DNA of 42,359 nt from Neobacillus cucumis (lineage in GTDB: Bacteria > Bacillota > Bacilli > Bacillales_B > DSM-18226). The position numbers and the translations under genes were made by a program. Numbering within the stretch: position 1 is the first letter of the stretch; each line of letters opens with the position of its first letter. The stretch covers positions 1 through 42,359 of the forward strand of contig NZ_JAMBOH010000036.1 of the NCBI RefSeq assembly GCF_023715505.1, given 5' to 3'. Positions 29,345-41,302 of the stretch are shown here, piece by piece. The notes beneath the pieces were generated by a model that did not search any database, was not told the origin of the DNA, and saw only the letters and a list, made by a program, of their open reading frames with translations.

Positions 29345-29602
29345 TTAATGTTCTTTTTGAATAAAATCTGATAACACCACAATAGCTTTCTCTTCATCTT
29401 CGCCATCTGCAATTATATTAATCGAAACCCCTGAACCGACAGCAAGACTCATTAATCCCATAATACTTTTTGCATTAACCTTCTTGCCATCCTTTTCAAG
29501 AAAAATATCTGAATTAAAGCGATTTGCTTCTTGAACAAAAAGGGCGGCAGGACGTGCTTGAAGACCCGTTTTCAATTTAACCTCTATTTCTTTTACCAAC
29601 AT
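29345..29602 (-). CDS. crh: Catabolite repression HPr-like protein Crh
   Basis: 85 aa HPr paralogue. The phosphotransfer His15 of HPr is Gln15 (KTGLQARPAALFV), while the regulatory Ser46 is kept (NAKSIMGLMSLA). It therefore cannot carry sugar phosphate in the PTS but can be phosphorylated by HPr kinase at Ser46 and act as a CcpA co-repressor. Last gene of the conserved yvcI-rapZ-yvcK-whiA-crh operon. Length and sequence match B. subtilis Crh. Confidence 0.97.
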   Translation of the reverse strand: MLVKEIEVKLKTGLQARPAALFVQEANRFNSDIFLEKDGKKVNAKSIMGLMSLAVGSGVSINIIADGEDEEKAIVVLSDFIQKEH

Positions 29603-29649
29603 AACTTAATTCCTCCTCGAGTTTTTTATACTTGTTAATCATTGCACAT

Positions 29650-30609
29650 TTACAAACTGGGATTTTTTGACCTTATTTCTCCTACACGGAGCTTGTCAGC
29701 AATCTCATCAATTTTTCTTAAGCGGTGATTAATTCCGGATTTACTAATGGTACCACCGGATACCATTTCCCCTAATTCTTTTAAAGTGACATCAGGATAT
29801 TGAACCCGAAGCTCAGCGATCTCCCTCAACTTATCAGGTAAAACTTGCAGGCCAACGATTGAGTCAATGAAGCGGATGTTTTCGACCTGTCTGATAGATG
29901 CACCAATCGTTTTATTTAGATTGGCCGTTTCACAATTTACTAAGCGGTTAACGGAGTTGCGCATGTCCCTGACAATCCTTACATCCTCAAAACGAAGCAG
30001 GGCATTATGGGCACCAATAATATTAAGAAACTCCGTAATTTTCTCGGCTTCCTTTAAATAGGTGATAAAACCTTTTTTTCGTTCAAGCGTTTTACTATTC
30101 AATCCAAATGTATTCATTAATTCACATAAAGAATCATTATGTTCTTTGTAAAGCGAAGCAATTTCCAAATGATAGGAAGAAGTTTCAGGATTATTGACCG
30201 ACCCGCCTGCAAGAAACGCGCCTCGTAAGTAAGAACGCTTACAACACTTCTTCTTGATCAGTTCAGGCGAAATATCATGAATGAAGGTAAATCCTTCACC
30301 GAGTATTTTCGTATCCTCTAGGATCTCCTTAGCCTGCTCGGCTAAGCGAACAATGTAAACATTATTTTTCTTTAAGCGCATCTTTTTTCGAACTAAAAGC
30401 TCTACCTGTACTTGATAGCTCTTTTTTAATAATGTATAAATTCTTCTGGCAATCGCCGCATTTTCAGTTTGAATATCCACAACTAACTTACGATTCGAAA
30501 AGGAAAGGGAACCATTCATGCGAATCAATGCTGATAGTTCTGAAAGATTACAGCAAGTTTTCACTTCCAAGTTAGTTAATTCCTTTTTGGTCTCCGAAGC
30601 GAAAGACAT
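29650..30609 (-). CDS. whiA: WhiA-family DNA-binding protein
   Basis: 319 aa. The N-terminal half is a LAGLIDADG homing-endonuclease-like domain without nuclease activity ([20 protein letters not shown] near 120-139). The C-terminal helix-turn-helix holds [34 protein letters not shown] (~273-306). In B. subtilis it binds DNA and influences cell division and chromosome segregation; in actinobacteria it controls sporulation genes. It lies 46 bp after yvcK and before crh. Confidence 0.96.
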   Translation of the reverse strand: MSFASETKKELTNLEVKTCCNLSELSALIRMNGSLSFSNRKLVVDIQTENAAIARRIYTLLKKSYQVQVELLVRKKMRLKKNNVYIVRLAEQAKEILEDTKILGEGFTFIHDISPELIKKKCCKRSYLRGAFLAGGSVNNPETSSYHLEIASLYKEHNDSLCELMNTFGLNSKTLERKKGFITYLKEAEKITEFLNIIGAHNALLRFEDVRIVRDMRNSVNRLVNCETANLNKTIGASIRQVENIRFIDSIVGLQVLPDKLREIAELRVQYPDVTLKELGEMVSGGTISKSGINHRLRKIDEIADKLRVGEIRSKNPSL

Positions 30610-30655
30610 CCCCTCACCACCTTATAAAACTGCAAAAACACAAGTGTACTAGTAA

Positions 30656-31642
30656 TTACGATTCATAACGCTCTTTAGTTTCATTAATCAGTAAATTATA
30701 TAAAATTTTGGCGACCTTTTTCGGGTCATGCCTTAATGCTCCATTTTCCTGATAAGCGATATCTGCATGAACGACTTCAAGACCTAGCTCAGATAACTCC
30801 GGTAAATCATATTGAACAGGGTCTGCCAGTTCTTCATTATAGCGAAGCTGGATATCTGGCGGGATTTCTTCATTATTAACTAAAATCGTATTTATAAAGG
30901 CACAGCTCATATGGTCATAGATCGCCTTCACATGATCACTCGCAGCAAAGCCATGCGTTTCCCCAGCCTGCGTCATTAGATTACAGATATAAACCTTTTT
31001 CGCATGGGAGCGGCACAACTCGTCACCTAAGCGCGGAACAAGTAGATTCGGCAAAATACTCGTATATAAACTGCCAGGTCCGATAATAATTAAATCAGCC
31101 TGACGAATAGCTTGAATAGACTCCGGTAAAGGCCGAATACTGGTTTTAGAGGTTAGGAAAACTTTTTTGATTTTTTTCCCCGAATAAGGAATTTTTGATT
31201 CCCCTGAAACGATAGCACCGTCCTCCATCTCAGCATTTAAGACAACACTCTGGTTGGCTGCGGGCAGCACCTTTCCACGTACATTTAAGATTTTGCTCAT
31301 TTCTTGAATGGCGTGGACAAAATTACCGGTAATAGATGTCATAGCTGCCAGGATTAAATTACCGAGCGAATGACCGGATAGTTCATTCGCCGTTTTAAAG
31401 CGATGTTGAAACATCTCCTCAACGAGCGGTTCAACATCTGAAAGTGAGGCTAACACGTTGCGTATGTCGCCAGGAGGCGGAATGTGCAGATTCTCACGCA
31501 AGCGGCCCGAGCTGCCACCATCATCCGCTACTGTCACGATGGCGGTGATATCCACAGGATACTGTTTTAGTCCACGTAATAGAACGGGTAATCCTGTTCC
31601 ACCGCCAATTACGACAATGCGAGGCTGTCCTAACTCACTCAT
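30656..31642 (-). CDS. yvcK: YvcK/GlmR-type gluconeogenesis and cell-wall factor
   Basis: 328 aa, CofD-like Rossmann fold. It starts with [19 protein letters not shown] (residues 8-26) for UDP-sugar binding and carries [10 protein letters not shown] and [10 protein letters not shown] near 40-60. B. subtilis YvcK (GlmR) binds UDP-GlcNAc and is needed for normal growth on gluconeogenic carbon, through control of amino-sugar synthesis. Its ATG overlaps the rapZ stop by 4 bp, so translation is coupled. Confidence 0.96.
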   Translation of the reverse strand: MSELGQPRIVVIGGGTGLPVLLRGLKQYPVDITAIVTVADDGGSSGRLRENLHIPPPGDIRNVLASLSDVEPLVEEMFQHRFKTANELSGHSLGNLILAAMTSITGNFVHAIQEMSKILNVRGKVLPAANQSVVLNAEMEDGAIVSGESKIPYSGKKIKKVFLTSKTSIRPLPESIQAIRQADLIIIGPGSLYTSILPNLLVPRLGDELCRSHAKKVYICNLMTQAGETHGFAASDHVKAIYDHMSCAFINTILVNNEEIPPDIQLRYNEELADPVQYDLPELSELGLEVVHADIAYQENGALRHDPKKVAKILYNLLINETKERYES

Positions 31643-32532
31643 GTTGTTTTTTCCTTTCTCCTCTCAATGTCACGATGCGAAACAATGGTTTTATAATCAT
31701 TTTGGAAAAAGCCGCCAATATTTTCTGCTAGTGCAACAGAACGGTGCTGTCCGCCAGTACAGCCGATCGCAATGACAAGCTGTGCTTTCCCTTCCCGTTT
31801 GTAATGTGGAAGCATAAAGCTTAACAGATCCGTCACCTTTTCCAAAAACTTCTGTGTCTCATTCCATTTCAAAACGTAACTGGAAACCTCTTCATCCAAA
31901 CCTGTTTTGGGCCGCATATGATCAATATAATGAGGATTCGGCAAAAAGCGTACATCAAAAACAAGATCGGCATCAATTGGGATTCCATATTTAAAGCCAA
32001 ACGACATGACATTGACAGTAAACATTAATTGTTTATTGGTTGTGAATTCCGTTAATATTTTCTCACGTAATTCACGCGGTTTCATCTGGGAAGTATTGTA
32101 AACCAACTGTGCTCTGCCTTTTAACTCCTCCAGCAGTTCTCGCTCTAATGTAATTCCTTCAAGCGGAAGTCCTGTTGGCGCAAGCGGATGGGTCCTTCTG
32201 GTCTCCTTATATCTTCGCACTAATGTGGCATCATCTGAATCCAAAAATAAAATTTGTGGCGTTACCCAGGAGGTTTCTGCCAGCTCATCTAATCCTTTAA
32301 ACAAATAATCAAAGAATTCTCTGCCGCGCAGGTCCATCACAAGGGCCACTTTATTCATTTTATTCCCCGATTCCTTCATAAGTTCAAGGAATTTCGGCAG
32401 AAGAGTAGGAGGTAAATTATCAACACAGAAGAAACCCAAATCTTCAAAGCTTTGAATGGCAACGGTTTTTCCAGCCCCAGACATTCCTGTAATAATGACC
32501 ATCTGGATTTCGCTTGTCGAACCTGTACTCAT
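31639..32532 (-). CDS. rapZ: RNase adapter RapZ / nucleotide-binding protein YvcJ
   Basis: 297 aa P-loop protein with Walker A GMSGAGKT (16-23) and the C-terminal RapZ domain ([16 protein letters not shown] near 265-280). In E. coli the family controls glmS sRNA decay. In B. subtilis YvcJ hydrolyses nucleotides and affects competence, with the target unclear. It is coupled to yvcK by a 4-bp overlap, consistent with a shared role in amino-sugar control. Confidence 0.95.
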   Translation of the reverse strand: MSTGSTSEIQMVIITGMSGAGKTVAIQSFEDLGFFCVDNLPPTLLPKFLELMKESGNKMNKVALVMDLRGREFFDYLFKGLDELAETSWVTPQILFLDSDDATLVRRYKETRRTHPLAPTGLPLEGITLERELLEELKGRAQLVYNTSQMKPRELREKILTEFTTNKQLMFTVNVMSFGFKYGIPIDADLVFDVRFLPNPHYIDHMRPKTGLDEEVSSYVLKWNETQKFLEKVTDLLSFMLPHYKREGKAQLVIAIGCTGGQHRSVALAENIGGFFQNDYKTIVSHRDIERRKEKTT

Positions 32533-32551
32533 TTTTATTCCCCCTATTCTT

Positions 32552-33010
32552 TTAACCTGGATCTAATCGATAGCTAATTAGTTGAAAATCACTTGTGTAA
32601 GTAAACGTACCATAAATAATGCCTTTTCCATGTATCATATAATCAATGATATGTAGATCACCCGCTGCCATAGGCAGACTCTTGATTTGCTCAATTGGCT
32701 GCCAAGCAAGCTTACCCTCATCTGATTCATCTAAATCAATCCCGTCTGAATCAGTTGCGACAAACGTAAACATCATCCATTCGGACAAAAGCTCGTCGGC
32801 ATCCTTCATAATCATCGTAAAAATTCCTTTTAATTGTGGATTTTTCAAGTAGATGCCCGTTTCTTCACGGAACTCCCGAATACAGGAATCACGGACCGAT
32901 TCGCCCGGTTCCATTTTCCCGCCTGGTGCCACCCACCAGCCACGGCGCGGTTTTTGCAGTAGTAATACTTGATCATTTCTTATTAATACACAGTTGGTAA
33001 CCCGCTGCAC
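32552..33010 (-). CDS. yvcI: NUDIX hydrolase YvcI
   Basis: 152 aa NUDIX pyrophosphatase. The Nudix box is [24 protein letters not shown] (~30-53), with all catalytic Glu residues present. I chose GTG 33010 ([13 protein letters not shown]), preceded by AGAGGTGA; this gives the N-terminus of B. subtilis YvcI. The frame stays open to ATG 33073 without a good ribosome site. First gene of the operon through crh. Substrate unknown. Confidence 0.9.
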   Translation of the reverse strand: MQRVTNCVLIRNDQVLLLQKPRRGWWVAPGGKMEPGESVRDSCIREFREETGIYLKNPQLKGIFTMIMKDADELLSEWMMFTFVATDSDGIDLDESDEGKLAWQPIEQIKSLPMAAGDLHIIDYMIHGKGIIYGTFTYTSDFQLISYRLDPG

Positions 33011-33056
33011 TTTTTTCACCTCTTTAGAAGTGCACATGCTCAATCTGATGCATGTA

Positions 33057-33105
33057 AAATTTAGTAAGAACAAGCGCCTTGTTTTGGAGCTTGGCTAGAT
33101 AAATT
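33057..33105. repeat. Short relic of the dispersed GCGC-ended repeat
   Basis: AACAAGCGCCTTG joined to TTGGAGCTTGGCTAG. It looks like the two ends of the long repeat fused by loss of the interior, 80 bp before a full copy. Confidence 0.4.
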
Positions 33106-33182
33106 AATTTATTCTTTTCATTATACTATTTTTAGGAAACCGCCACAATGAATACAAAGTTGATATTTTTGTTAAATATTTT

Positions 33183-33497
33183 AGAAAAGCGCAAGCGCCT
33201 TGGTCAGGCCCGCTATAGGGCATCTTGTCGACTGCCCAGTTAAAGCAAGGCCAAAAACTAGTCGTTCTTAATGCGTACAGAAAGCATAAGACGAGCCGGC
33301 CGAAAGGTTGCTTTTTAACCGTTTGGACGGATTGTCCTAAATGTGGAGACGACTGTCCTGGGACTCCAGGCTAAGAGGTTCCCTGCAAGAAGGCGCCTTT
33401 TGCCTTCTTCAGGGGATGGCTAGACTTGCGTCCCAAGGAGCCGCAACTGGATAAGCTTATGACCATCGAGGGCTAGGCGCTGGAGCTAGACAATTCT
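33183..33497 (+). repeat. Long dispersed structured repeat, copy 2 (315 bp)
   Basis: Same orientation and ends as copy 1 at 28937. It lacks about 24 bp around one internal hairpin (CAGAAAGC followed directly by ATAAGACGAGCC). The AGAAGGC/GCCTTCT hairpin is kept with a changed loop. The two copies bracket the crh operon. Confidence 0.88.
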
Positions 33498-33547
33498 TAG
33501 AATAGGGATGGACTAGTGCTGAACGTCCCGAATTCACATCTAGAAAA

Positions 33548-33579
33548 CAAAAAAAGAGCACAAGCTGCTGGGCCTGTGC
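33548..33579 (-). terminator. Probable terminator of trxB
   Basis: On the minus strand GCACAGG, a loop, then CTTGTGC, followed by TCTTTTTTT, about 110 bp beyond the trxB stop. Confidence 0.65.
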
Positions 33580-33686
33580 AGAAAGGTATATATTTTAAAG
33601 GGGGTCAATTTCCTTTATCATACACCATCTATATTTCACTACTGTTACAGGAGAGTTATAAAAAGGTTACGCTTTTAATTTATATA

Positions 33687-34697
<1,011 letters not shown>

Positions 34698-34709
34698 TAA
34701 AACAATTGA

Positions 34710-34715
34710 ATTATA
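34710..34715 (-). promoter_or_regulatory. Putative -10 box of trxB
   Basis: TATAAT on the minus strand, 73 bp before trxB. No good -35 match lies 17 bp further up (CTGAAC), so it may need an activator. Confidence 0.4.
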
Positions 34716-34729
34716 GTCCACGAATATGC

Positions 34730-36223
34730 TTAGTTCAGATAGTTGTTAACCAATTTTACATATTTACCGATTGTGGCAGTAGACAAGCCATAACGGTCAG
34801 CCACTTCCTGCTGAGAAACTTTCTCGCTCCGCAGTTTATGCCACAAATATTCAACCGCTCCAGCCCAGGCACGTTTATTTTTTAAATCGACTCCAGCTTT
34901 CGAAGCTTCCACAAAAATAGAAAACCAGAGAAGATACAACCCGGACTCAATCGTCCCAATGGGTTGGTGTTTTTCATAAAATATTTCAGCCACTTCTTGA
35001 GCATCCTCGGTCTTTGATGATTTCCCCAATCGAATCATGGAGAGATAATCTTTTTCCAACTTGGTAAACTTCTGATTCTGAAACAGCCGCTTGGAACTGA
35101 TGATTTCTTCTTTTTTACTTGAAACAGTTGTCAAAAAAAGAGCAAATAACCGCTCCTCGACATAGTCACTTTCAAGCTTTTGATAAATCGATTCTGACAG
35201 TTCTTCGAATCCGTTTACTGCTGTCTTTTCTAGGTTCCATGGTTCTGAACCTTCTTTACCAGGACTAAGCTCCAGCGCCTTTTTCCAAATGCTTTTTGCA
35301 AAATTTTCGTAGCCTGTGTAAAAAGCGGAATAAGAAAGCCAATAATAAAATGGACCATCTCCGTCAAAGCCATGTTTATATAGTTTTTTCAGCCATTGGT
35401 AGGCCAGTTCGTATTCACCCACTAACGCAAAAGTCGCGCCAAGTTTATATTGATGCTCACTTAAAAGGGGCTGAATTTTCTTCAAAACCAGCAGCATTTC
35501 CGTCACTTTCTCTGTTTGCCCTTGGTAATGGGCAAACACAAGCTTGTTACAGAGGGCATGTAGATTGCCAGGATTACGGTCTAATACATCTACTAGAATC
35601 GCTTCCGCTTTTTCCACTTTTCCTAAATAAAAATAGGCTAATGCTAAATTATTATAAGCCGACCAGTATTCCGGGTATTCCTTAACGACATCTTTCAAGA
35701 GCTCAATTGCCTTTGGGAAATAGCCGGATTCCAGCAGTTCCCGCGCCTGTTCTTGTTTGAAGATTAAGTCATCCTGCTCATATAGCTCATCCTCGAATTC
35801 TTCCGCTTCCAAGGTAAGGACTTCTAATAAATCTTCGGTGTCTTCGGAAAAGTCACCATCCGGATCTAGCTGAAGATATAATTTGCTATGATGATACGCA
35901 TCTTTAAAAAATCCCATGTGGGCATAATTATTTGCTAAAAAGTAGTGGCATTCCGCCATTTCTGGATCAAGCTCTTCAAGGATTTGATGCAAGAGTCGGT
36001 TGGAATGTTCGAATTCGCCAAGTTCTGTCGATACAATCGCCAGCTGGCAAGTAATCATTGGTTCACCCGGCTCAAGCTGAATCGCCCGCCCAAGATATTT
36101 TTTGGCTTTAATAAAATCTCGTCGATGGTATGCCTTGACACCCTTCTTAAAATAATATTCGCCCGTTGGAACAAATGATAATAGTTTTCCCTTTTGAATT
36201 CTTGCCTTCGCTTCTTTCACCAT
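34730..36223 (-). CDS. TPR-repeat protein with C-terminal HTH (YvcD-like)
   Basis: 497 aa. At least six tetratricopeptide-like helical pairs are visible: AYHRRDFIKAKKYLGRAIQLEPG, HYFLANNYAHMGFFKDAYHHSKLYLQLDP, ARELLESGYFPKAIELLKDVVKEYPEY, AYNNLALAYFYLGKVEKAEAIL and others up to ~300. The last 30 residues, SQQEVADRYGLSTATIGKYVKLV, form a helix-turn-helix-like segment. B. subtilis has a similar gene (yvcD) beside trxB. It is probably a protein-interaction scaffold; partners are unknown. Start ATG 36223 after GGAGG, rather than ATG 36247. Confidence 0.82.
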   Translation of the reverse strand: MVKEAKARIQKGKLLSFVPTGEYYFKKGVKAYHRRDFIKAKKYLGRAIQLEPGEPMITCQLAIVSTELGEFEHSNRLLHQILEELDPEMAECHYFLANNYAHMGFFKDAYHHSKLYLQLDPDGDFSEDTEDLLEVLTLEAEEFEDELYEQDDLIFKQEQARELLESGYFPKAIELLKDVVKEYPEYWSAYNNLALAYFYLGKVEKAEAILVDVLDRNPGNLHALCNKLVFAHYQGQTEKVTEMLLVLKKIQPLLSEHQYKLGATFALVGEYELAYQWLKKLYKHGFDGDGPFYYWLSYSAFYTGYENFAKSIWKKALELSPGKEGSEPWNLEKTAVNGFEELSESIYQKLESDYVEERLFALFLTTVSSKKEEIISSKRLFQNQKFTKLEKDYLSMIRLGKSSKTEDAQEVAEIFYEKHQPIGTIESGLYLLWFSIFVEASKAGVDLKNKRAWAGAVEYLWHKLRSEKVSQQEVADRYGLSTATIGKYVKLVNNYLN

Positions 36224-36399
36224 GAAGTCCTCCACATTTTTCAACATAACTTATGTAGTATAGCATATGTAGTGGGTGTTCGAGAAGGGGGCGTTTGATT
36301 TAACTTATGGATTGAAATCGACTTCTTGCGCAGAATTGTGAGGTTCTCTCCTAATAGGCAGATACCATTTAAAACAACTTTCAAGATTAACCCAAATCA

Positions 36400-36432
36400 A
36401 TAAAAAGGAAATGGATTACTCCATTTCCTTTT
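36400..36432 (-). terminator. Terminator of iolG
   Basis: AAAAAGGAAATGGA, a TTAC loop, then TCCATTTCCTTTTT, a perfect stem about 35 bp past the iolG stop. Confidence 0.9.
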
Positions 36433-36466
36433 TATAAACTATTTAACTGTAATATGCTCTAAAGGA

Positions 36467-37516
<1,050 letters not shown>

Positions 37517-37545
37517 TTATGTTTACATATTCAATGGATAAACCT

Positions 37546-37560
37546 AGGCAACGCTTTCAT
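37546..37560 (-). promoter_or_regulatory. cre (CcpA) site upstream of iolG
   Basis: ATGAAAGCGTTGCCT on the minus strand fits WTGNAANCGNWNNCW at every position. It lies in the 98-bp iolT-iolG gap. It suggests catabolite repression of iolG. Confidence 0.72.
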
Positions 37561-37599
37561 TTTTCAGTTAATTCATAATTCAATTATAGTTTTATAACA

Positions 37600-39027
37600 T
37601 TATTGATTAGAAGCTTGTTTATGACTTTTTTGTCCATAGCTCCGGAAATCGCTTTCTAACTGCTCCAGTGATTTTCCTCTTGTCTCTGGCAAAATCTTAT
37701 TCACAAATATAATAGCGGCAATACCACACACTGCGAAAATGAAGAATGTGATCGATAAGCCCACTGCACTTAGTAAGATTGGGAAAAACAGTCCAACAAG
37801 GAAGTTTGTGATCCATAAGCAGAATACTGTTACACCCATTCCAATACCACGTAATTTTAACGGGAAGATTTCTGATAACATTAACCAGGTTACCGGAGAA
37901 ATAGCTCCCTGTTGGAATGCAAGGAAGGTAACAGTCAAGCTAAGTACGACCATCGGAAGTGCTGGTGACCCTTTAAGTACTAATGAGAACACCCCAATTA
38001 AAGCAAGAGCAGCGGTTGTACCCGTCAATCCAGCGATTAACATCGGACGACGGCCAATTTTCCCTAATAACCAGATTCCAACGAAAGTGGCAATGACTGA
38101 GATGGCCCCATTGGCAATATTCCCCATAAGCGCTGCATTGGTTGAAAAACCAGATTTTTCAAGAATTTGAGTACCATAATACATAATCGAGTTAACACCT
38201 GTAATTTGCTGCACAATGGCAATCCCGATTCCAATTCCAACAATCCGGCGAACCCATGGTACGTTTAAATCCTTAAATGTGGCATGTTTAATTTCTGATT
38301 CATGAGCAATATTTTCTTTCATCTCTTTAAGTTCAGAATCCGCAGCGTTTGCTTCCCGTATTTCTTTAAGGACCCTTAGTGCATCTCCCCATTTTCCCTT
38401 GGATGCAAGCCAGCGCGGGCTCTCCGGAACCGCTAACATTCCAAACCATAAGACAACGGCCGGAAGTGACGCAATCACTAACATATAACGCCAAACATGT
38501 GAAGCTCCCTCACCAATCGTATTTCCTAGGATGGCATTAAATACAAACGCTAACAGCTGACCGGAAACAATCATTAATTCGTTCTGGGTAACCATCCTGC
38601 CCCGCTTCTCGACCGGAGACATCTCTGCTAAAAAGGATGGCACCATGACGGATGCCGCCCCAACGGCTAATCCCAGCAAGAATCGGAAGACGATCATAAC
38701 ACCGGCTGACGGTGAAAGCGTACATCCAATTGCGGCAATAAAGAATAGTAACGCGAGATTTAAAATCATTTTGCGGCGGCCAAAACGGTCGGATAAACGC
38801 CCGCCAAATACAGACCCAAACGCAGCTCCAAAAAGTAATGAACTTGTAACGAGACCCTCCGTGGCTGGTGTCAAGTTTAGCTGGTCAGGTTTTGCCATAA
38901 AAGGTAATGCCCCGTTAATAACACCGGTGTCATATCCAAAAAGAAGTCCCCCAAATGTAGATATAACCGTAATCTTTTTTAAAGCTTTTTCGTAATCACG
39001 TGTTTTTTTAATCGCCTGATTACTCAT
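37600..39027 (-). CDS. iolT: Major facilitator inositol transporter (IolT-like)
   Basis: 475 aa, 12-TM sugar porter family. Signatures: [13 protein letters not shown] (~31-43), the RxGRR motifs DRFGRRK (~81) and KIGRRP (~322), PESPRWL (~201), [13 protein letters not shown] (~265) and [12 protein letters not shown] near the end. These fit H+/myo-inositol symporters and match the IolT length. The iol genes on both sides support inositol as substrate, although other polyols cannot be excluded. It lies 28 bp after iolE. Confidence 0.9.
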   Translation of the reverse strand: MSNQAIKKTRDYEKALKKITVISTFGGLLFGYDTGVINGALPFMAKPDQLNLTPATEGLVTSSLLFGAAFGSVFGGRLSDRFGRRKMILNLALLFFIAAIGCTLSPSAGVMIVFRFLLGLAVGAASVMVPSFLAEMSPVEKRGRMVTQNELMIVSGQLLAFVFNAILGNTIGEGASHVWRYMLVIASLPAVVLWFGMLAVPESPRWLASKGKWGDALRVLKEIREANAADSELKEMKENIAHESEIKHATFKDLNVPWVRRIVGIGIGIAIVQQITGVNSIMYYGTQILEKSGFSTNAALMGNIANGAISVIATFVGIWLLGKIGRRPMLIAGLTGTTAALALIGVFSLVLKGSPALPMVVLSLTVTFLAFQQGAISPVTWLMLSEIFPLKLRGIGMGVTVFCLWITNFLVGLFFPILLSAVGLSITFFIFAVCGIAAIIFVNKILPETRGKSLEQLESDFRSYGQKSHKQASNQ

Positions 39028-39055
39028 ATTCTCCCTCCCCAGGGTTCGTTTTTTA

Positions 39056-39970
39056 TTAAGCTTTAATCAATGAACCATTTTCTAATGGCAGTAATTCTTC
39101 ATTAATATAATTACGGGCTTTCAAGGCATACTCCAACGGATGTGCAACTGAGGGGTCTTGTTCTGCTTCAATGACAATCCAGCCTGAATAATTCGTTGCA
39201 AGAAGCTTCTTGTATACTTCTGTAAAATCAATGCAACCGTCACCAGGAACGGTAAACATTCCTGCCAAGAAGGATTGTAAAAAGGACTTTCCTTCTTTTT
39301 CACATTGTTCTTTTACTGCTTGACGCACATCTTTAAAATGAACGTGATGGATACGATTGATATGCTTATTTAATAGAGTCATATAATCAGCATCTGATAC
39401 ATAGATATGGCCGGTATCATACAGCAAATGAACGTGATTAGGATCGGTGTTTTCCATAAGACGATCAATTTCGGCTAATGTTTGTACACCCGTCCCCATA
39501 TGATGGTGAAAAACTAGCTTCAAATCATATTCTTGAGCAATTTTTCCTAATTCGTTTAGTCCTTGGCCTAATTGATCCCATTCCGTATCTGTGAAGAATG
39601 GTTTTTCTTTGAAGACGTTTTTATCAGTACCTTGAATACTATAGGTTTGCTCTGATACGACAGCAACAGCTGCGTTAACCGCTTTCAAATACTCGCAATG
39701 TTTATGGAAAGCTTTCGAGGCTTCTTCCACACCGTCACGAATAATAAAACTGCTAAACCATTGTCCCGCAATTTTTAGGTTGCGAAGTTGAAGCTCTTTG
39801 TTCAATACGTTAGGTTCTGGAAAAAATCCGCCAACTTCTGTTCCCTCAAATCCTGCAACTACAATATCACTTAGTAAGTGTGATAAGGTATTCTCTGCCC
39901 CAATTTCCGGAATGTCATCATTGCGCCAGCCAATCGGAGCAATCCCCCATGCAATTTTTTTATTTTCCAT
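39056..39970 (-). CDS. iolE: myo-Inosose-2 dehydratase
   Basis: 304 aa TIM-barrel of the AP-endonuclease-2-like family. It opens with [14 protein letters not shown], characteristic of IolE, and carries the metal-binding segments VFHHHMGTG (~154), LYDTGHIY (~183) and HHVHFKDVR (~209). It dehydrates 2-keto-myo-inositol to 3D-trihydroxycyclohexane-1,2-dione. First gene of the minus-strand iol unit. A palindrome AACCGGTT lies about 40 bp upstream and could be an operator. Confidence 0.93.
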   Translation of the reverse strand: MENKKIAWGIAPIGWRNDDIPEIGAENTLSHLLSDIVVAGFEGTEVGGFFPEPNVLNKELQLRNLKIAGQWFSSFIIRDGVEEASKAFHKHCEYLKAVNAAVAVVSEQTYSIQGTDKNVFKEKPFFTDTEWDQLGQGLNELGKIAQEYDLKLVFHHHMGTGVQTLAEIDRLMENTDPNHVHLLYDTGHIYVSDADYMTLLNKHINRIHHVHFKDVRQAVKEQCEKEGKSFLQSFLAGMFTVPGDGCIDFTEVYKKLLATNYSGWIVIEAEQDPSVAHPLEYALKARNYINEELLPLENGSLIKA

Positions 39971-40113
39971 CGTTTAACCTTCTTCCTTTTAAAAGTAGGA
40001 CTGTTTAACCGGTTGTCCCTATTTTATAAGTAATCGAGGTTCAATGTATTATAAAAAATTGCTATCAAATTATCATTTCTTGCTAAAATTTAATTAGTTT
40101 ATCAGAATCTAAC

Positions 40114-40144
40114 AAAAAGATACCCACATAAATGGATATCTTTT
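40114..40144 (-). terminator. Terminator of the AraC-family regulator gene
   Basis: AAAAGATACCC, a loop, then GGATATCTTTT. On the minus strand the stem is followed by a T-run. It lies about 13 bp past the stop at 40157. Confidence 0.7.
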
Positions 40145-40156
40145 AGAAAGATGTTA

Positions 40157-41023
40157 TTAAAAACATTGTTTTCTAAACTTCCCAGGAGTGATGCCTCCAG
40201 TAGATTGGGAGAACACCTTAATAAAATGACCAATACTATTAAATCCACAGTCCATGCTTATTTGCTCGATCGAAAGATTGGTTTCCACTAATTGATTCTT
40301 AGCTTGGATCAATCGGTAATTTAGTACATATTGGTGAGGACTGGTTCCAATATACTTTTTAAACGTACGGCAAAAATGATAGGTACTTAAATTGGATATC
40401 TCACTTAACTGGTCGACGGTTATTTTAGATGAGTAATTCTCACTTATATAAGTCAGTACGGCTTGCATTTCGGGTGGTACTGCTTTTGCCACGTTTGCAG
40501 CTCTGTTTTCAAACGTATTACGGGTACTTTCTACTAAATTACCCAGCAGTTCATAAATTTCTAAAGATATCTTAAAGTCTATTTCCCTGTTTGAAGCTAT
40601 AAGGGATAAAATATTCGGGATATTATTTTTTTCTGCAGGCAGTTTAAACAGACAACCCTTTCTTTTGTATAACTCGTTATACATAGCTTGTGTGTGACTA
40701 CCTGTAAAGTGAAAAAATTGGAAGGTCGTTTCTTCCGCGGCATAGTAGTTATTTTTTTCTTTGCAATCTAACAGAACAATATCATCTTTCGAGGCCACAA
40801 ATGATTGGTCAAGGTAGTGGAAATGCATCGATCCTTTTTTTATATAAAAAATAATAAAGGAATTCATGTAGTCACGCTTAATGCTGTAGGGTACATCTAC
40901 TATATATTCACCGCCCCATAGGACATAATGATATAATTCTTTCGTTAAAGCGGAAGGTTCATAAAAAAATAATCCCTTTTTTGACTTGATGCCAGGTTCT
41001 ACCTTCGGAATATAGAAATTCAT
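40157..41023 (-). CDS. AraC-family transcriptional regulator
   Basis: 288 aa. The N-terminal half (~20-150) is a cupin-like ligand domain (IKKGSMHFHYLDQSFVASKDDIVLLD). The C-terminal ~100 residues hold two helix-turn-helix motifs (TVDQLSEISNLSTYHFCRTFKKYIGTSPHQYV and LSIEQISMDCGFNSIGHFIKVFSQSTGGITPGKFR). It is divergent from iolI and next to iolE, so an inositol-responsive activator role is likely by context. B. subtilis instead uses the DeoR-type repressor IolR for iol, so this would be a different control scheme. Confidence 0.88.
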   Translation of the reverse strand: MNFYIPKVEPGIKSKKGLFFYEPSALTKELYHYVLWGGEYIVDVPYSIKRDYMNSFIIFYIKKGSMHFHYLDQSFVASKDDIVLLDCKEKNNYYAAEETTFQFFHFTGSHTQAMYNELYKRKGCLFKLPAEKNNIPNILSLIASNREIDFKISLEIYELLGNLVESTRNTFENRAANVAKAVPPEMQAVLTYISENYSSKITVDQLSEISNLSTYHFCRTFKKYIGTSPHQYVLNYRLIQAKNQLVETNLSIEQISMDCGFNSIGHFIKVFSQSTGGITPGKFRKQCF

Positions 41024-41302
41024 TTTTTCACCTCACTAATTGTAAACAATAATAATATATCTATTTTATACTAACTCAAAAGGGAATGGTCTATTTTTTG
41101 CTACTATTCCAATATTTCATACAAAACTCAGTGAATATCCTCTGAATTCCATACAAACGCCCATTTCATTACCAAAAGTTATCAAATAAATTATAAAATA
41201 GCACCAAAACACAATTTTAGAGCAAGATTATATAGAGTAAGGAAAGAACTTTTCTATTAAACTGAAATCGCATACATAAGTTAAAAAAATGGAGGTTTAC
41301 CC
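41024..41302. promoter_or_regulatory. Divergent control region between AraC regulator and iolI
   Basis: 279 bp of AT-rich DNA that must hold both promoters. A cre-like site (41263-41276) and a GGAGGT ribosome site lie at the iolI side. No direct-repeat AraC operator could be picked out with confidence. Confidence 0.5.
41263..41276 (+). promoter_or_regulatory. cre (CcpA) site upstream of iolI
   Basis: TGAAATCGCATACA fits the core consensus TGNAANCGNWNNCW. It lies 27 bp before the iolI start, where CcpA would block elongation or initiation. Confidence 0.6.
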
